DNA of 47,364 nucleotides from Chromatiales bacterium (GCA_003251535.1 QKFD01000129.1:1-47364), one strand, 5' to 3'; positions 17,431 through 26,403 are shown, counted from the stretch's first letter. The notes: a model not told the origin generated them from the letters alone. Numbers and translations are program-made.

Positions 17431-17503
17431 CGTAGGAGCGGAGAGACGTATTCGCGTTTCTGGGCATGTGCCGCGTATACGGCCGCTCCTACGGTTTTTT
17501 TTT
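17431..17503 (+). terminator. Long hairpin with T-run after nifJ
   Basis: CGTAGGAGCGG (17431-17441) pairs with CCGCTCCTACG (17483-17493). Inside it a second stem forms between CGTATTCGCG and CGCGTATACG with one mismatch. A run of nine T's follows. It has the form of a strong terminator between nifJ and rnfC, although GTAGGAGCGG arms also recall REP-type repeats, so a mobile repeat acting as terminator is possible. No clear promoter is visible in the 47 bases left before rnfC. Confidence 0.7.
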
Positions 17504-17550
17504 CCGAACCGCAGACCTATCCATTGGCTCCCGCAACGAGGGCTTGAACC

Positions 17551-18891
17551 ATGGGCCTATTGTCAATTTTTGGCATAAAGAGTTTCGCTCACGGCGTCCA
17601 TCCGCCGGAGCATAAGGACGATACGGCCAGCCGGCCCATCCGCCGGTTGCCGTTCGCCTCTAGATTTGTCATCCCCCTCTCCCAGCACTTCGGTGCCCCA
17701 GCGGTGCCGCTGGTGCATGTCGGTCAGGAGGTGGTGCGGGGTGAACCCATCGCCACCGCGGATGGCTTCGTCTCGGTGCCCCAGCACGCCCCTATCACCG
17801 GCGTGGTGGAGGCGATCCAGCTGATGCCGAGCGCCCGCGGCCCGAAGGTCCCCTCCATTGTGCTGCGCGCCTATGACGCCGCCAGCCAACACGTCCTCTA
17901 CGGCGCGCCGTGGGACGTGGAGCAGCTCTCGCCAGAGCAGCTGATCCAGGGGATCCAGGAGACCGGCATGGTCGGCCTCGGCGGCGCCGGCTTCCCCACC
18001 CACGTCAAACTCCAGGTGCCGGCGGACTGGCCCATCGACACCCTGGTGATCAACGGCTGCGAGTGTGAGCCCTACCTCACCGCCGACCACCGCATCATGT
18101 TGGAGCACACCGATCAGCTGCTGGCCGGCACCCGTCTGGCGATGCGGGCGGTGGGCGCCAAGCGGGCGGTGATCGGGGTTGAGGACAACAAGCTCGATGC
18201 GGTGGAGGCGATCAAACGCCGTATCCGGGTCGATGACAGCATCACGGTGGAGGCGGTCAAGACCAAATACCCGCAGGGCTCGGAGAAGCTGCTGATCAAG
18301 GCGCTGCTGGGCCGTGAGGTCCCCTCCGGCGGCTTCCCATTCCAGGTGGGGGTGGTGGTCAATAACGTCGGCACCCTGGCGGAGCTAGGCACCCTGCTGC
18401 CCAAGCGCCAGGGTCTGGTGGAGCGGGTGGTGACGGTGGCCGGCCCCGGGGTGGCCAAACCGGGCAACTACCTCATCCCCATCGGCACACCGCTGCGCTA
18501 TATCCTCGACCACGTGGGCTACAGCGGCGACGCCCGCCGCATCATCCTGGGCGGGCCGATGATGGGACAGACCGTGGCCTCGCTGGACGTGCCGATCACC
18601 AAGCCCGTCTCGGGGGTGATCGTGCTGCCGGAGCGGGCCAAGAGCGGCGACTCGGAGCGGATCTACCCCTGTATCAAGTGCGGCGCCTGCCTTGACGCCT
18701 GCCCGATGCACCTCAATCCGTCACAGCTCGGCCAGCTGGCCGGCAAGCGGCGTTATGAGGAGATGGCGGCCCACTTCCACCTCAACGACTGCTTCGAGTG
18801 CGGCTGCTGCTCTTATGTCTGCCCCAGCAATATCCCGCTGGTGCAGTACTTCCGCATTGCGAAGTCCATCAACCGCGAGCGTATCTCCTGA
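17551..18891 (+). CDS. rnfC: Rnf electron-transport complex subunit RnfC
   Basis: This 446-residue peripheral subunit binds NADH and FMN and passes electrons through two [4Fe-4S] clusters. The N-terminal RnfC_N/biotinyl-like region (about 20-105) precedes a complex-I 51-kDa-like domain (GLGGAGFPTHVKL near 140; NGCECEPYLTADH). The ferredoxin motifs are CIKCGACLDACPMHLNP near 375 and CFECGCCSYVCPSNIP near 412. The protein is shorter than E. coli RsxC, which carries a long Ala-rich tail. Its stop overlaps the rnfD start by one base (TGATG). Confidence 0.95.
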   Translation: MGLLSIFGIKSFAHGVHPPEHKDDTASRPIRRLPFASRFVIPLSQHFGAPAVPLVHVGQEVVRGEPIATADGFVSVPQHAPITGVVEAIQLMPSARGPKVPSIVLRAYDAASQHVLYGAPWDVEQLSPEQLIQGIQETGMVGLGGAGFPTHVKLQVPADWPIDTLVINGCECEPYLTADHRIMLEHTDQLLAGTRLAMRAVGAKRAVIGVEDNKLDAVEAIKRRIRVDDSITVEAVKTKYPQGSEKLLIKALLGREVPSGGFPFQVGVVVNNVGTLAELGTLLPKRQGLVERVVTVAGPGVAKPGNYLIPIGTPLRYILDHVGYSGDARRIILGGPMMGQTVASLDVPITKPVSGVIVLPERAKSGDSERIYPCIKCGACLDACPMHLNPSQLGQLAGKRRYEEMAAHFHLNDCFECGCCSYVCPSNIPLVQYFRIAKSINRERIS

Positions 18892-19940
18892 TGCCCCCCT
18901 CCATCTCTCCCGTGGAGCTGCGCACCTCGCCCCATGTGCGCACCACCCAGAGCGTTGAGCTCATCATGCGCAACGTGGTCTATGCGCTGCTGCCCATCAG
19001 CACCTGGGCCATCTGGCAGTTTGGCCTCTCGGCGCTGGCCCTCATCCTGACGGTCACCGCCACCTGCGTGGCCACCGAGCGCTTCTTCAACTGGATGGCG
19101 GATCGCCCCAGCACCCTCTCCGACTGGAGCGCCACCATCACCGGCCTGCTGTTGGCCCTCACCCTCCCGCCCGGCTTCCCGCTGTGGATGGCGGTGGTGG
19201 CCGGTTTTGTCGGCATCGCCCTCGGTAAGGCGCTGTTTGGCGGCCTCGGCTTCAATGTCTTCAATCCGGCCCTGGTGGGGCGCGCCTTTGTCCAGGCCGC
19301 CTTCCCGGTCTCCATCACCAGCTGGACCCCCGCCTTCGCCCCGGGCCGCTTCACCGAGTTCATCCCCACCACCTTCACCGCCCCCTTCACTATCCCGCCG
19401 GATCTCGGCGCCTGGGTGAAGGCGGCCGGTGTGGATGGCTTCACCGGCGCCACCCCGCTCTCGCTGTGGAAATTTGATGGGGTGGTCACCTCCAGCAGCG
19501 ATCTGTTCACCGGCATGAGCGCCGGCTCCGCGGGGGAGACCTCGGCCCTACTCATCCTGCTCTGCGGCGCCTATTTGGCGGTGCGCAAGATGATGGATTG
19601 GCGCATCCCGGCCGCCGTGCTCGGGGGTGCCTTTGCCACCGCCCTCGCCTTCTGGCTTTGGGGCGGCGAGCACTTCCCGCAGCCGCTGTTTGTGCTCTTC
19701 TCCGGCGGTCTGATGCTAGGGGCGGTGTTCATGGCGAGCGATATGGTCGCCTCGCCGGTGACCCCGCTGGGGATCTGGATCTATGGCCTCTTCATCGGCT
19801 TCATCACCGTCATCATCCGCTACTTTGGCGGCCTGCCGGAGGGGGTGATGTATGCCATCCTTCTAGGGAACGCGGTGTCGCCGCTCATCGAACAGGTGAC
19901 CCAACCGCGCATCTATGGTGCCAAGGAGGCGAAGAAGTGA
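18891..19940 (+). CDS. rnfD: Rnf complex membrane subunit RnfD
   Basis: This 349-residue integral membrane subunit carries covalently bound FMN. Several hydrophobic helices flank a periplasmic loop with GFTGATPLSLWK, where T188 of the SGAT-like motif is the predicted flavin attachment site. GLGFNVFNPALVGRAFVQAAFP is also typical (the NPAxxGR region). The start at 18891 overlaps the rnfC stop (TGATG), so translation is coupled. A frame open from 18798 lies inside rnfC and was not used. Confidence 0.95.
   Translation: MPPSISPVELRTSPHVRTTQSVELIMRNVVYALLPISTWAIWQFGLSALALILTVTATCVATERFFNWMADRPSTLSDWSATITGLLLALTLPPGFPLWMAVVAGFVGIALGKALFGGLGFNVFNPALVGRAFVQAAFPVSITSWTPAFAPGRFTEFIPTTFTAPFTIPPDLGAWVKAAGVDGFTGATPLSLWKFDGVVTSSSDLFTGMSAGSAGETSALLILLCGAYLAVRKMMDWRIPAAVLGGAFATALAFWLWGGEHFPQPLFVLFSGGLMLGAVFMASDMVASPVTPLGIWIYGLFIGFITVIIRYFGGLPEGVMYAILLGNAVSPLIEQVTQPRIYGAKEAKK
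19923..19929 (+). promoter_or_regulatory. Ribosome binding site of rnfG (decides GTG start)
   Basis: AAGGAGG, seven bases before the GTG at 19937, is a full Shine-Dalgarno match located inside the end of rnfD. It supports the GTGA overlap start of rnfG over any internal start. Confidence 0.8.
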
Positions 19941-20626
19941 GCGCGCCCCACACCTCAACGCTGTCCGCCACGCCGCAGACCCCCTCCTTCCGGCTCATCG
20001 CCGTGTTGGGGACCGTGGCCATGCTCTCCGGGCTGCTCATCGTCTTGGTCTATCAGTGGACCCTGCCCACCATCACCGAACAGAAGCGCCTGGCGCTGGA
20101 GCGGGCGGTGCAGGCGGTGATCCCCGGTGCCAGTAGCATCGAGACCTTGGTACTGGAGGGGGGGCAACTCCACCCCGATAGCGCCAACGTCAATGGCCTG
20201 CACGTCTATCTCGGCTACGACCAGGCCGGCACCCTCCAGGGGATCGCCGCCGAAGGCTCCGGGCAGGGCTACGCCGACCTGGTGAAGATCCTCTATGGCT
20301 ATGACCCCGCCTGTCAGTGCATCAGCGGCTTCAAGGTGGTGGCCAGCCGAGAGACGCCGGGGTTTGGCGACAAGCTGGATCGGGATCCCAAGTTCCTTGC
20401 CAACTTCCAGGCATTGGATGTGCAACTCGATGCCGAGCAGCAGGCGCTGGCCAACGAGGTGGTGACGGTCAAACACGGCACCAAGAGCAAGCCGTGGCAG
20501 ATCGACGCCATCTCCGGTGCCACCGTCTCCTCGCGTGCCGTCGGCCGGGCCATCAACGACAGCGCCAGCAAGCTGCTGCCGGTGCTCACCCCCCGCCTCT
20601 CTGAATTTGCCAAGCGGAGCCCATGA
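19937..20626 (+). CDS. rnfG: Rnf complex subunit RnfG
   Basis: This 229-residue periplasm-facing subunit has one N-terminal membrane helix (about 17-38, LIAVLGTVAMLSGLLIVLVY) and an FMN-binding domain. The predicted flavinylation threonine is T196 in DAISGATVSSRAV, and ASRETPGFGDKL is a typical RnfG/NqrC motif. A GTG start at 19937 overlaps the rnfD stop by four bases and has a perfect upstream Shine-Dalgarno. The stop overlaps the rnfE start (ATGATG). Confidence 0.94.
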   Translation: MSAPHTSTLSATPQTPSFRLIAVLGTVAMLSGLLIVLVYQWTLPTITEQKRLALERAVQAVIPGASSIETLVLEGGQLHPDSANVNGLHVYLGYDQAGTLQGIAAEGSGQGYADLVKILYGYDPACQCISGFKVVASRETPGFGDKLDRDPKFLANFQALDVQLDAEQQALANEVVTVKHGTKSKPWQIDAISGATVSSRAVGRAINDSASKLLPVLTPRLSEFAKRSP

Positions 20627-21276
20627 TGGACAGCAAACAGACGCCCATCACCATGGACACCTTCCTCGCCCAGGTGTGGCGGGATAACCCGGTCTTTGTC
20701 ATGGCCCTGGGGATGTGTCCGGTTCTTGCGGTCACCAGCTCCGCCACCAATGGCCTGGCCATGGGGATCGCCAGTACCTTTGTACTCATCGGCTCCAATC
20801 TGCTGGTGTCGATGCTGCGCAAGCTGATCCCCAAGCAGGTGCGCATCGCCACCTACATCGTCATCATCGCCACCTTTGTCACCATGGTGGACTACATCCT
20901 CCAGGCGATGGCGCCGGCGATCTATGCCGCCCTGGGGGCCTTCATCCAGCTCATTGTGGTCAACTGCATCATCCTTGGCCGGGCCGAGGCCTACGCCTCG
21001 AAAAACGGCGTGCTCGCCTCGGTCGTCAACGGCGCCGGTACCGGCGCCGGCTTTACCCTGGCGCTACTGTTGTTGGGCGGCGTGCGGGAGATCTTGGGGG
21101 CCGGTACCCTGTTTGGTATCGATCTATTCGGCCCCCATTTCCAGCCGTGGCTGGTGATGATCCTGCCACCCGGCGGCTTCTTTGCCCTCGGCGCCTGGCT
21201 GCTACTGTTTTCCTGGCTGAAGCAGCGCAAGACGCGGCGCGCAGAACTCAAGGGGGAACCGCTCCATGCAGGGTGA
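20623..21276 (+). CDS. rnfE: Rnf complex membrane subunit RnfE
   Basis: This 217-residue subunit has about six membrane helices and is homologous to NqrD. Conserved cysteines in ALGMCPVLAVTSSA and IVVNCIILGRAEAYAS match those that, with RnfA, hold an intramembrane [2Fe-2S] cluster in Rnf/Nqr complexes. It overlaps rnfG by four bases and rnfA by 11 bases, consistent with tight translational coupling. Confidence 0.95.
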   Translation: MMDSKQTPITMDTFLAQVWRDNPVFVMALGMCPVLAVTSSATNGLAMGIASTFVLIGSNLLVSMLRKLIPKQVRIATYIVIIATFVTMVDYILQAMAPAIYAALGAFIQLIVVNCIILGRAEAYASKNGVLASVVNGAGTGAGFTLALLLLGGVREILGAGTLFGIDLFGPHFQPWLVMILPPGGFFALGAWLLLFSWLKQRKTRRAELKGEPLHAG

Positions 21277-21850
21277 ATCACTCTCTTTCATCTTTCTCAA
21301 CGCGGCGATCATCAACAACTTTGTGCTCGCCATGTTCCTTGGGATCTGTCCGTTCCTGGGGGTCTCCGCCAAGTTGAAGACCGCTGGCTCCATGGGGGCG
21401 GCCACGCTGCTGGTGATGCTCATCAGCTCTGCCTGCGCCTATGGTCTCAACTATTTATTGGTGGAGTTTGAGCTGGAGTTTCTGCGCCTCATCAGCTACA
21501 TCGCCGTTATCGCCTCATCGGTACAGCTGGTGGAGATGGTGATGAAGCGGTTCAGTCCGGCGCTGTTCCGCGCCTTGGGCATCTTTCTGCCGCTCATCAC
21601 CACCAACTGCGCCATCCTCGGCGTGGCACTGTTCCAGACCACCCATGAGTTCAACCTGGTGCAGTCGCTGGTCTACAGCTTCGGCGCCGGGGTGGGCTTT
21701 ACCATCGCCCTGGTGTTGATGGCCGGTCTGCGGGAGAAGTTGGAGCTATCCGATGTCCCTACCGTCAGCTCCGGGCTGGTGATGAGCCTGATGTTGGCTG
21801 GCCTCCTCTCCCTCTCGTTTATGGGCTTTGCCGGCCTGGGAGGACACTGA
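21266..21850 (+). CDS. rnfA: Rnf complex membrane subunit RnfA
   Basis: This 194-residue subunit has about six membrane helices and is homologous to NqrE. It carries NNFVLAMFLGICPFLGVS and ITTNCAILGVAL, whose cysteines pair with those of RnfE to hold the shared cluster across the membrane. The gene lies last among the standard rnf genes, whereas in many genomes rnfA is first. The stop overlaps the start of a small Cys-rich gene (TGATG). Confidence 0.95.
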   Translation: MQGESLSFIFLNAAIINNFVLAMFLGICPFLGVSAKLKTAGSMGAATLLVMLISSACAYGLNYLLVEFELEFLRLISYIAVIASSVQLVEMVMKRFSPALFRALGIFLPLITTNCAILGVALFQTTHEFNLVQSLVYSFGAGVGFTIALVLMAGLREKLELSDVPTVSSGLVMSLMLAGLLSLSFMGFAGLGGH

Positions 21851-22038
21851 TGATCGCCAAATTTCTCATCGCTATGGGGGCCATCCTGCTGATGTTGGTG
21901 GGCTGGATTGGGGTGCAGCAGGCGGCACGCCACTATGCGCTCCGCCACCCCGAATTTGGACCGCCCCGCGAGGAGGGGGGCGGTTGTGGTGGCAGCTGCT
22001 CTTGTAAGGGCGGGGGCAGCTGTAAGACCAAAGGCTGA
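21850..22038 (+). CDS. Small Cys-rich single-pass membrane peptide of the rnf operon
   Basis: This 62-residue peptide has one N-terminal membrane helix (about 4-22, KFLIAMGAILLMLVGWIGV), a short charged stretch and a Gly/Cys-rich tail with C46, C50, C52 and C58. It is translationally coupled to rnfA through a TGATG overlap, so it is a real member of the operon. The layout recalls NqrM (DUF539), a small membrane protein needed to insert iron into Na+-NQR. A role in metal delivery or assembly of the RnfA/RnfE cluster is plausible. I cannot assign the family with certainty. Confidence 0.75.
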   Translation: MIAKFLIAMGAILLMLVGWIGVQQAARHYALRHPEFGPPREEGGGCGGSCSCKGGGSCKTKG

Positions 22039-22046
22039 AATATAGA

Positions 22047-22087
22047 GGCCGCACCAACAGGGTGACGGCCAGACATTTTGGTTTTTT
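22047..22087 (+). terminator. Probable terminator of the rnf operon
   Basis: GGCCGCACC pairs with GGTG(A)CGGCC (one bulged A) across a 5-base loop, followed a few bases later by TTTTGGTTTTTT. The T-run is displaced from the stem, so termination may be imperfect. The remaining bases to 22173 hold the leader of ppsA. Confidence 0.5.
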
Positions 22088-22173
22088 CTTGAACGCAAGG
22101 AGGCCCGCCGGGTGACGCCGCCGGGCTGGGTGTAAACGCAAACTCTGGTAACCGATACCAAGGGGGATTCAAC

Positions 22174-24570
22174 GTGGGTGAATACATCGTCTGGTTCGAC
22201 GCGCTAGGCATGGAAGATGTGCCGCGCGTCGGCGGCAAAAACGCCTCGCTCGGCGAGATGATCAGTGGCCTCTCCGGGGTCGGCGTGCGGGTCCCCGGCG
22301 GGTTTGCCACCACCGCCTACGCCTTCCGTGAGTTCCTGCGCCACGACCGCCTCGAAGAGCGTATCAATACCCTGCTCGCTACCCTCGACGTGGAGGATGT
22401 CAAGGCGCTGGCCGAAGCGGGCCGCACCATCCGCCAGTGGATAGTGGATACGCCGTTCCCCGAGCCGCTGCTGGATGCGGTAGCCAACGCCTTCCGCAAG
22501 ATGGAAGAGGGGGCCGGCGGCGAACTGTCAGTGGCAGTGCGCTCCTCCGCCACCGCCGAGGACCTGCCGGATGCCTCCTTTGCCGGCCAGCAGGAGACCT
22601 TCCTCAACGTCTGCGGGCTCGATAACGTCATCGACGCCATCAAGCACGTCTTCGCCTCGCTCTACAACGATCGCGCCATCTCCTACCGCGTCCACAAGGG
22701 GTTCGACCACGCCAATGTCGCCCTCTCCGCCGGTATCCAGCGCATGGTGCGCTCCGACATCGGCGCCGCCGGGGTGATGTTCACCCTCGATACCGAATCG
22801 GGCTTCCGGGAGGTGGTGTTCATCACCGGCTCCTACGGTCTGGGTGAGACCGTGGTGCAGGGTGCAGTCAACCCGGATGAGTTCTACGTCCACAAACCCA
22901 CCCTTGCCGCCGGCCGGCCGGCAGTGCTCTCCCGCAAGCGCGGTAGCAAGGCGATGAAGATGGTCTACACCGCCGAGAAGAGCGCCGGCAAGAGCACCCG
23001 CACCATCGATGTTGAGGGTGACGATCGGATGCGCTTCTGCCTCACCGATGAGCAGGTGATGGAGCTGGCGCGCCAGGCGGTGATCATCGAGAAGCACTAC
23101 GGCCGACCGATGGATATCGAGTGGGCCCTGGATGGCAACGACGGCCAGGTCTACATCGTTCAGGCGCGGCCGGAGACGGTGAAGAGCCGCGACAGCGCCA
23201 ACGCCATCGAGCGCTACAAACTGAAGCGCCCCGGCGAGGTGCTCACTGCGGGCCGTGCCATCGGCCAGAAGATCGGCGCCGGCGTCACCCGCCTGGTGAA
23301 GGATATCTCCGAGATGGGTAACGTCCAGCCCGGCGACGTGCTGGTCACCGACATGACCGATCCCGACTGGGAGCCGGTGATGAAGCGTGCTGCCGCCATC
23401 GTCACCAACCGGGGTGGCCGCACCTGCCACGCCGCCATCATCGCCCGCGAGCTGGGGATCCCGGCCGTGGTCGGCTGTGGCAACGCCTCTGAGGTGTTGA
23501 AGGAGGGGCAGGAGGTGACCGTCTCCTGCGCCGAGGGCGACACCGGCTTTGTCTACAAAGGGCTGCTGCCGTTCGATGTGGAGCGCTCCACCACCACCTC
23601 GATGCCGCAGCTGCCGGTGAAGGTGATGATGAATGTCGGCAACCCGGGGCGCGCCTTTGACTTCGCCATGATCCCCAATGCCGGGGTCGGTCTGGCCCGC
23701 CTGGAGTTCATCATCAACACCACCATCGGCATCCACCCGAAGGCGCTGTTTGAGGTGGAGGCACAGAGCCCAGAGGTGCAGAAGGAGATCCAGGAGCGGG
23801 CGGCTGGCTACGCCGGGCCGATCGACTTCTATGTCGAGAAGCTGACCGAGGGGATCGCCACCCTGGCCGCCGCCTTCCACCCCAATCCGGTGATTGTGCG
23901 GATGTCCGACTTCAAGTCGAACGAGTACGCCAATCTCATCGCCGGTGATCGCTACGAGCCGCACGAAGAGAATCCGATGATCGGTTTCCGCGGCGCCCTG
24001 CGCTACATCTCCGAGAGCTTCCGCCGCTGCTTTGAGCTGGAGGTGAAGGCGATCCGCAAGGTGCGCGAGGAGATGGGGCTGACCAACGTGCAGGTGATGA
24101 TCCCCTTCGTGCGGACCCTGGATCAGGCCAAGCAGGTCTCTGAGCTACTGGTCGCCAACGGCCTGGAGCGGGGTAAGAGTGGTCTCAAGCTCATCATGAT
24201 GTGCGAGATCCCCTCCAACGCCGTGCTGGCCGATGAGTTCCTGGAGTACTTCGACGGCTTCTCCATCGGCTCCAACGACATGACCCAGCTCACCCTGGGA
24301 CTGGACCGCGACTCAGGCGTGGTGGCCACGCTGTTTGACGAGCGCGATCCGGCGGTCAAGAAGATGCTCTCCATGGCCATCACCGCCTGCAAGGCGCAGG
24401 GCAAGTATGTCGGCATCTGCGGCCAGGGCCCCTCCGACTACCCGGACCTGGCGAAGTGGCTATTCGAGCAGGGGATCTCCAGCATCTCCCTCAACCCCGA
24501 TACGGTGGTCGAGACCTGGCTGCACCTGGCGGAAGATAACGCCAGTGACGGCTCGGCGGCCGCCGGCTGA
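22174..24570 (+). CDS. ppsA: Phosphoenolpyruvate synthase
   Basis: This 798-residue enzyme converts pyruvate + ATP + water to PEP, AMP and phosphate, the entry to gluconeogenesis from pyruvate. The N-terminal ATP-binding domain (about 1-340, [23 protein letters not shown]) is followed by the swivelling phosphohistidine domain with the catalytic His in [21 protein letters not shown] near residue 418. A C-terminal PEP/pyruvate barrel has [17 protein letters not shown] and the catalytic Cys in [13 protein letters not shown] near 750. The start is GTG with an AGGGGG site eight bases upstream. Its regulator ppsR lies directly downstream. It follows the rnf/nifJ genes, which places pyruvate synthesis and use side by side. 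Confidence 0.97.
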   Translation: MGEYIVWFDALGMEDVPRVGGKNASLGEMISGLSGVGVRVPGGFATTAYAFREFLRHDRLEERINTLLATLDVEDVKALAEAGRTIRQWIVDTPFPEPLLDAVANAFRKMEEGAGGELSVAVRSSATAEDLPDASFAGQQETFLNVCGLDNVIDAIKHVFASLYNDRAISYRVHKGFDHANVALSAGIQRMVRSDIGAAGVMFTLDTESGFREVVFITGSYGLGETVVQGAVNPDEFYVHKPTLAAGRPAVLSRKRGSKAMKMVYTAEKSAGKSTRTIDVEGDDRMRFCLTDEQVMELARQAVIIEKHYGRPMDIEWALDGNDGQVYIVQARPETVKSRDSANAIERYKLKRPGEVLTAGRAIGQKIGAGVTRLVKDISEMGNVQPGDVLVTDMTDPDWEPVMKRAAAIVTNRGGRTCHAAIIARELGIPAVVGCGNASEVLKEGQEVTVSCAEGDTGFVYKGLLPFDVERSTTTSMPQLPVKVMMNVGNPGRAFDFAMIPNAGVGLARLEFIINTTIGIHPKALFEVEAQSPEVQKEIQERAAGYAGPIDFYVEKLTEGIATLAAAFHPNPVIVRMSDFKSNEYANLIAGDRYEPHEENPMIGFRGALRYISESFRRCFELEVKAIRKVREEMGLTNVQVMIPFVRTLDQAKQVSELLVANGLERGKSGLKLIMMCEIPSNAVLADEFLEYFDGFSIGSNDMTQLTLGLDRDSGVVATLFDERDPAVKKMLSMAITACKAQGKYVGICGQGPSDYPDLAKWLFEQGISSISLNPDTVVETWLHLAEDNASDGSAAAG

Positions 24571-24601
24571 TCCCCACCACCCGGGTACAAGGAAGTGCCC
24601 A

Positions 24602-24640
24602 CGCCCCTGCGGAGCGAACGCTCCCCAGGGGCGCCCTATT
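24602..24640 (+). terminator. Hairpin after ppsA
   Basis: CGCCCCTG-c-GGAGC pairs with GCTCC-c-CAGGGGCG around a GAAC loop, a long 13-pair stem with one C-C mismatch. It is followed by CCCTATTTC, a weak T-tract. It is probably a terminator or an mRNA-stabilising structure separating ppsA from ppsR. Confidence 0.55.
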
Positions 24641-24670
24641 TCCCGCCCTGCTCCCCATTGAGGTCCGCCT

Positions 24671-25492
24671 ATGAAGCGCGCTGTCTTTTTCGTCTCCGAT
24701 CACACCGGCATCACTGCCGAGACCCTGGGACGCTCGCTACTGGCACAGTTTGAAGGGGTGCAGTTCAACTTCAACGCCTGGCCCTTCCTCGACAACGTGG
24801 AGAAGGCGCGCCAAGCGGTGACCCAGATCGACTACTACGCCGCGGAGGATGGGCTGCGGCCGCTGGTCTTCAGCACCCTGGTCAATCCGGAGCTGCGCTC
24901 CATCATCAAAGAGAGCCAGGGGCTGCTCATCGACTTCTTTGAGACCTTTACCACCCAGCTGGAGGCGGAGCTGGGGGCCAAGCCGGCCCTGGCGGTGGGG
25001 CGCTATCACAACGTGGGCAACTATGCGAAGTACACCGCCCGCATCGATGCCCTCAACTTCGGCCTGGCCAACGATGATGGCGTCATCTCCAGCAACTACG
25101 CCGCCGCCGATATCATCCTGTTGGGGGTCTCGCGCTCTGGGAAGACCCCCACCAGCCTCTATCTGGCCCTCCAGTACGGCATCCTGGCCGCCAACTACCC
25201 CATCACTGAGGATGACCTGGAGATGAGCCGGCTGCCCAATGTGCTGCGTCCCTTCCGGGAGCGGGTGTTTGGCCTCACCATCGATCCGGAGCGTCTCCAG
25301 CAGATCCGCAGTGAGCGGTTGCCCGACTCGCGCTATGCCACCTTCAAACAGTGTGAGTTTGAGGTGCGGGCAGTGGAGGGGCTCTACCGCAGCGAGAAGA
25401 TCAAATTCCTCAACACCACCGCCATGTCCATCGAAGAGATCGCCGCCACCATCCTCCAACAGGCGGGGATCAAACGACGCCTCTACAACTGA
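24671..25492 (+). CDS. ppsR: PEP synthase regulatory protein (bifunctional kinase/phosphorylase)
   Basis: This 273-residue DUF299-family protein inactivates PEP synthase by ADP-dependent phosphorylation of a threonine beside the catalytic histidine and reactivates it by phosphate-dependent removal. It begins with the typical FFVSDHTGITAETLGRSLL and has a P-loop in GVSRSGKTPTSLYLA at about 153-160. Residues such as FKQCEFEVRAVEGLYR are typical of the family. The pairing with ppsA fixes its target. Confidence 0.95.
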   Translation: MKRAVFFVSDHTGITAETLGRSLLAQFEGVQFNFNAWPFLDNVEKARQAVTQIDYYAAEDGLRPLVFSTLVNPELRSIIKESQGLLIDFFETFTTQLEAELGAKPALAVGRYHNVGNYAKYTARIDALNFGLANDDGVISSNYAAADIILLGVSRSGKTPTSLYLALQYGILAANYPITEDDLEMSRLPNVLRPFRERVFGLTIDPERLQQIRSERLPDSRYATFKQCEFEVRAVEGLYRSEKIKFLNTTAMSIEEIAATILQQAGIKRRLYN

Positions 25493-25569
25493 CGGAGACC
25501 CCAACCCACCCAACGCGGGATCCGGGTTAGAATCGCCGCCGACTTTGAGAAGAGACGGCGGCGAGAGAG

Positions 25570-26403
25570 ATGGCAACCTACGCGATCGGCGATATTCAAG
25601 GCTGCTTCGACCAGCTGCAACAGCTGCTGGCGGCGGTGGCGTTCGATGCCACCGTGGACCGACTCTGGTTCACTGGCGATCTGGTCAACCGGGGGCCGCA
25701 GTCGTTGGAGACACTGCGCTTCGTCAAGGGGCTGGGGGAGCGGGCGGTGACGGTCCTCGGCAACCATGACCTCCACCTGCTGGCGGTGTGGCACAACCGC
25801 GACAACCTGAAGGGGAGTGACACCCTAGATGCGGTGCTGGCCGCCCCTGACGCCGCCGAGCTGCTCGCCTGGCTCCGCACCCGCCCCCTGCTCCACCACG
25901 ACCCGCAGCTCGGCTTCACCATGGTCCACGCCGGCCTCTCGCCGCAGTGGGACCTGGCCACCGCCCAGCGCTGCGCAGGGGAGATCGAGGCGGTGCTGGC
26001 CGGCCCGGATCACCCCCGCTTCTTCAAACATATGTATGGCAACAAGCCACGCCGCTGGTCAGAGTCACTGGCGGGGTGGGAGCGGCTGCGCTACGCGGTC
26101 AACTGCTTCACCCGGATGCGCTTCTGCGCCGAGGATGGGACGCTGGAGTTTGGTCAGAAGGGGGCGCCGGGACAGCAGGATCCCGGCTTCAGGCCGTGGT
26201 TTGAAGTGGCGGGGCGCCGCCACGCCGGTGAGCGGGTGGTGTGCGGCCACTGGTCCACCCTGGGCCTCCACCTGGGTAGCGATGTGTTTGCCCTCGATAC
26301 CGGCTGTCTCTGGGGGGGTGGGCTGACGGCACTCCGGCTGCCCGATCTAGCGGTGACCCGCATCGACTGCCCCACCATCGCCGACCCCAACGACCACAGC
26401 TGA
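25570..26403 (+). CDS. apaH: Symmetrical bis(5'-nucleosyl)-tetraphosphatase ApaH
   Basis: This 277-residue metallophosphatase hydrolyses Ap4A to two ADP (and acts on Np4-capped RNA in enterics). The calcineurin-like motifs are in order: YAIGDIQGCFDQL at the N-terminus, FTGDLVNRGPQS near 35-46, and VLGNHDLHLLAV near 60-71. The length matches the family. It begins 77 bases after ppsR and ends 15 bases from the convergent carbonic anhydrase gene. Confidence 0.95.
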   Translation: MATYAIGDIQGCFDQLQQLLAAVAFDATVDRLWFTGDLVNRGPQSLETLRFVKGLGERAVTVLGNHDLHLLAVWHNRDNLKGSDTLDAVLAAPDAAELLAWLRTRPLLHHDPQLGFTMVHAGLSPQWDLATAQRCAGEIEAVLAGPDHPRFFKHMYGNKPRRWSESLAGWERLRYAVNCFTRMRFCAEDGTLEFGQKGAPGQQDPGFRPWFEVAGRRHAGERVVCGHWSTLGLHLGSDVFALDTGCLWGGGLTALRLPDLAVTRIDCPTIADPNDHS

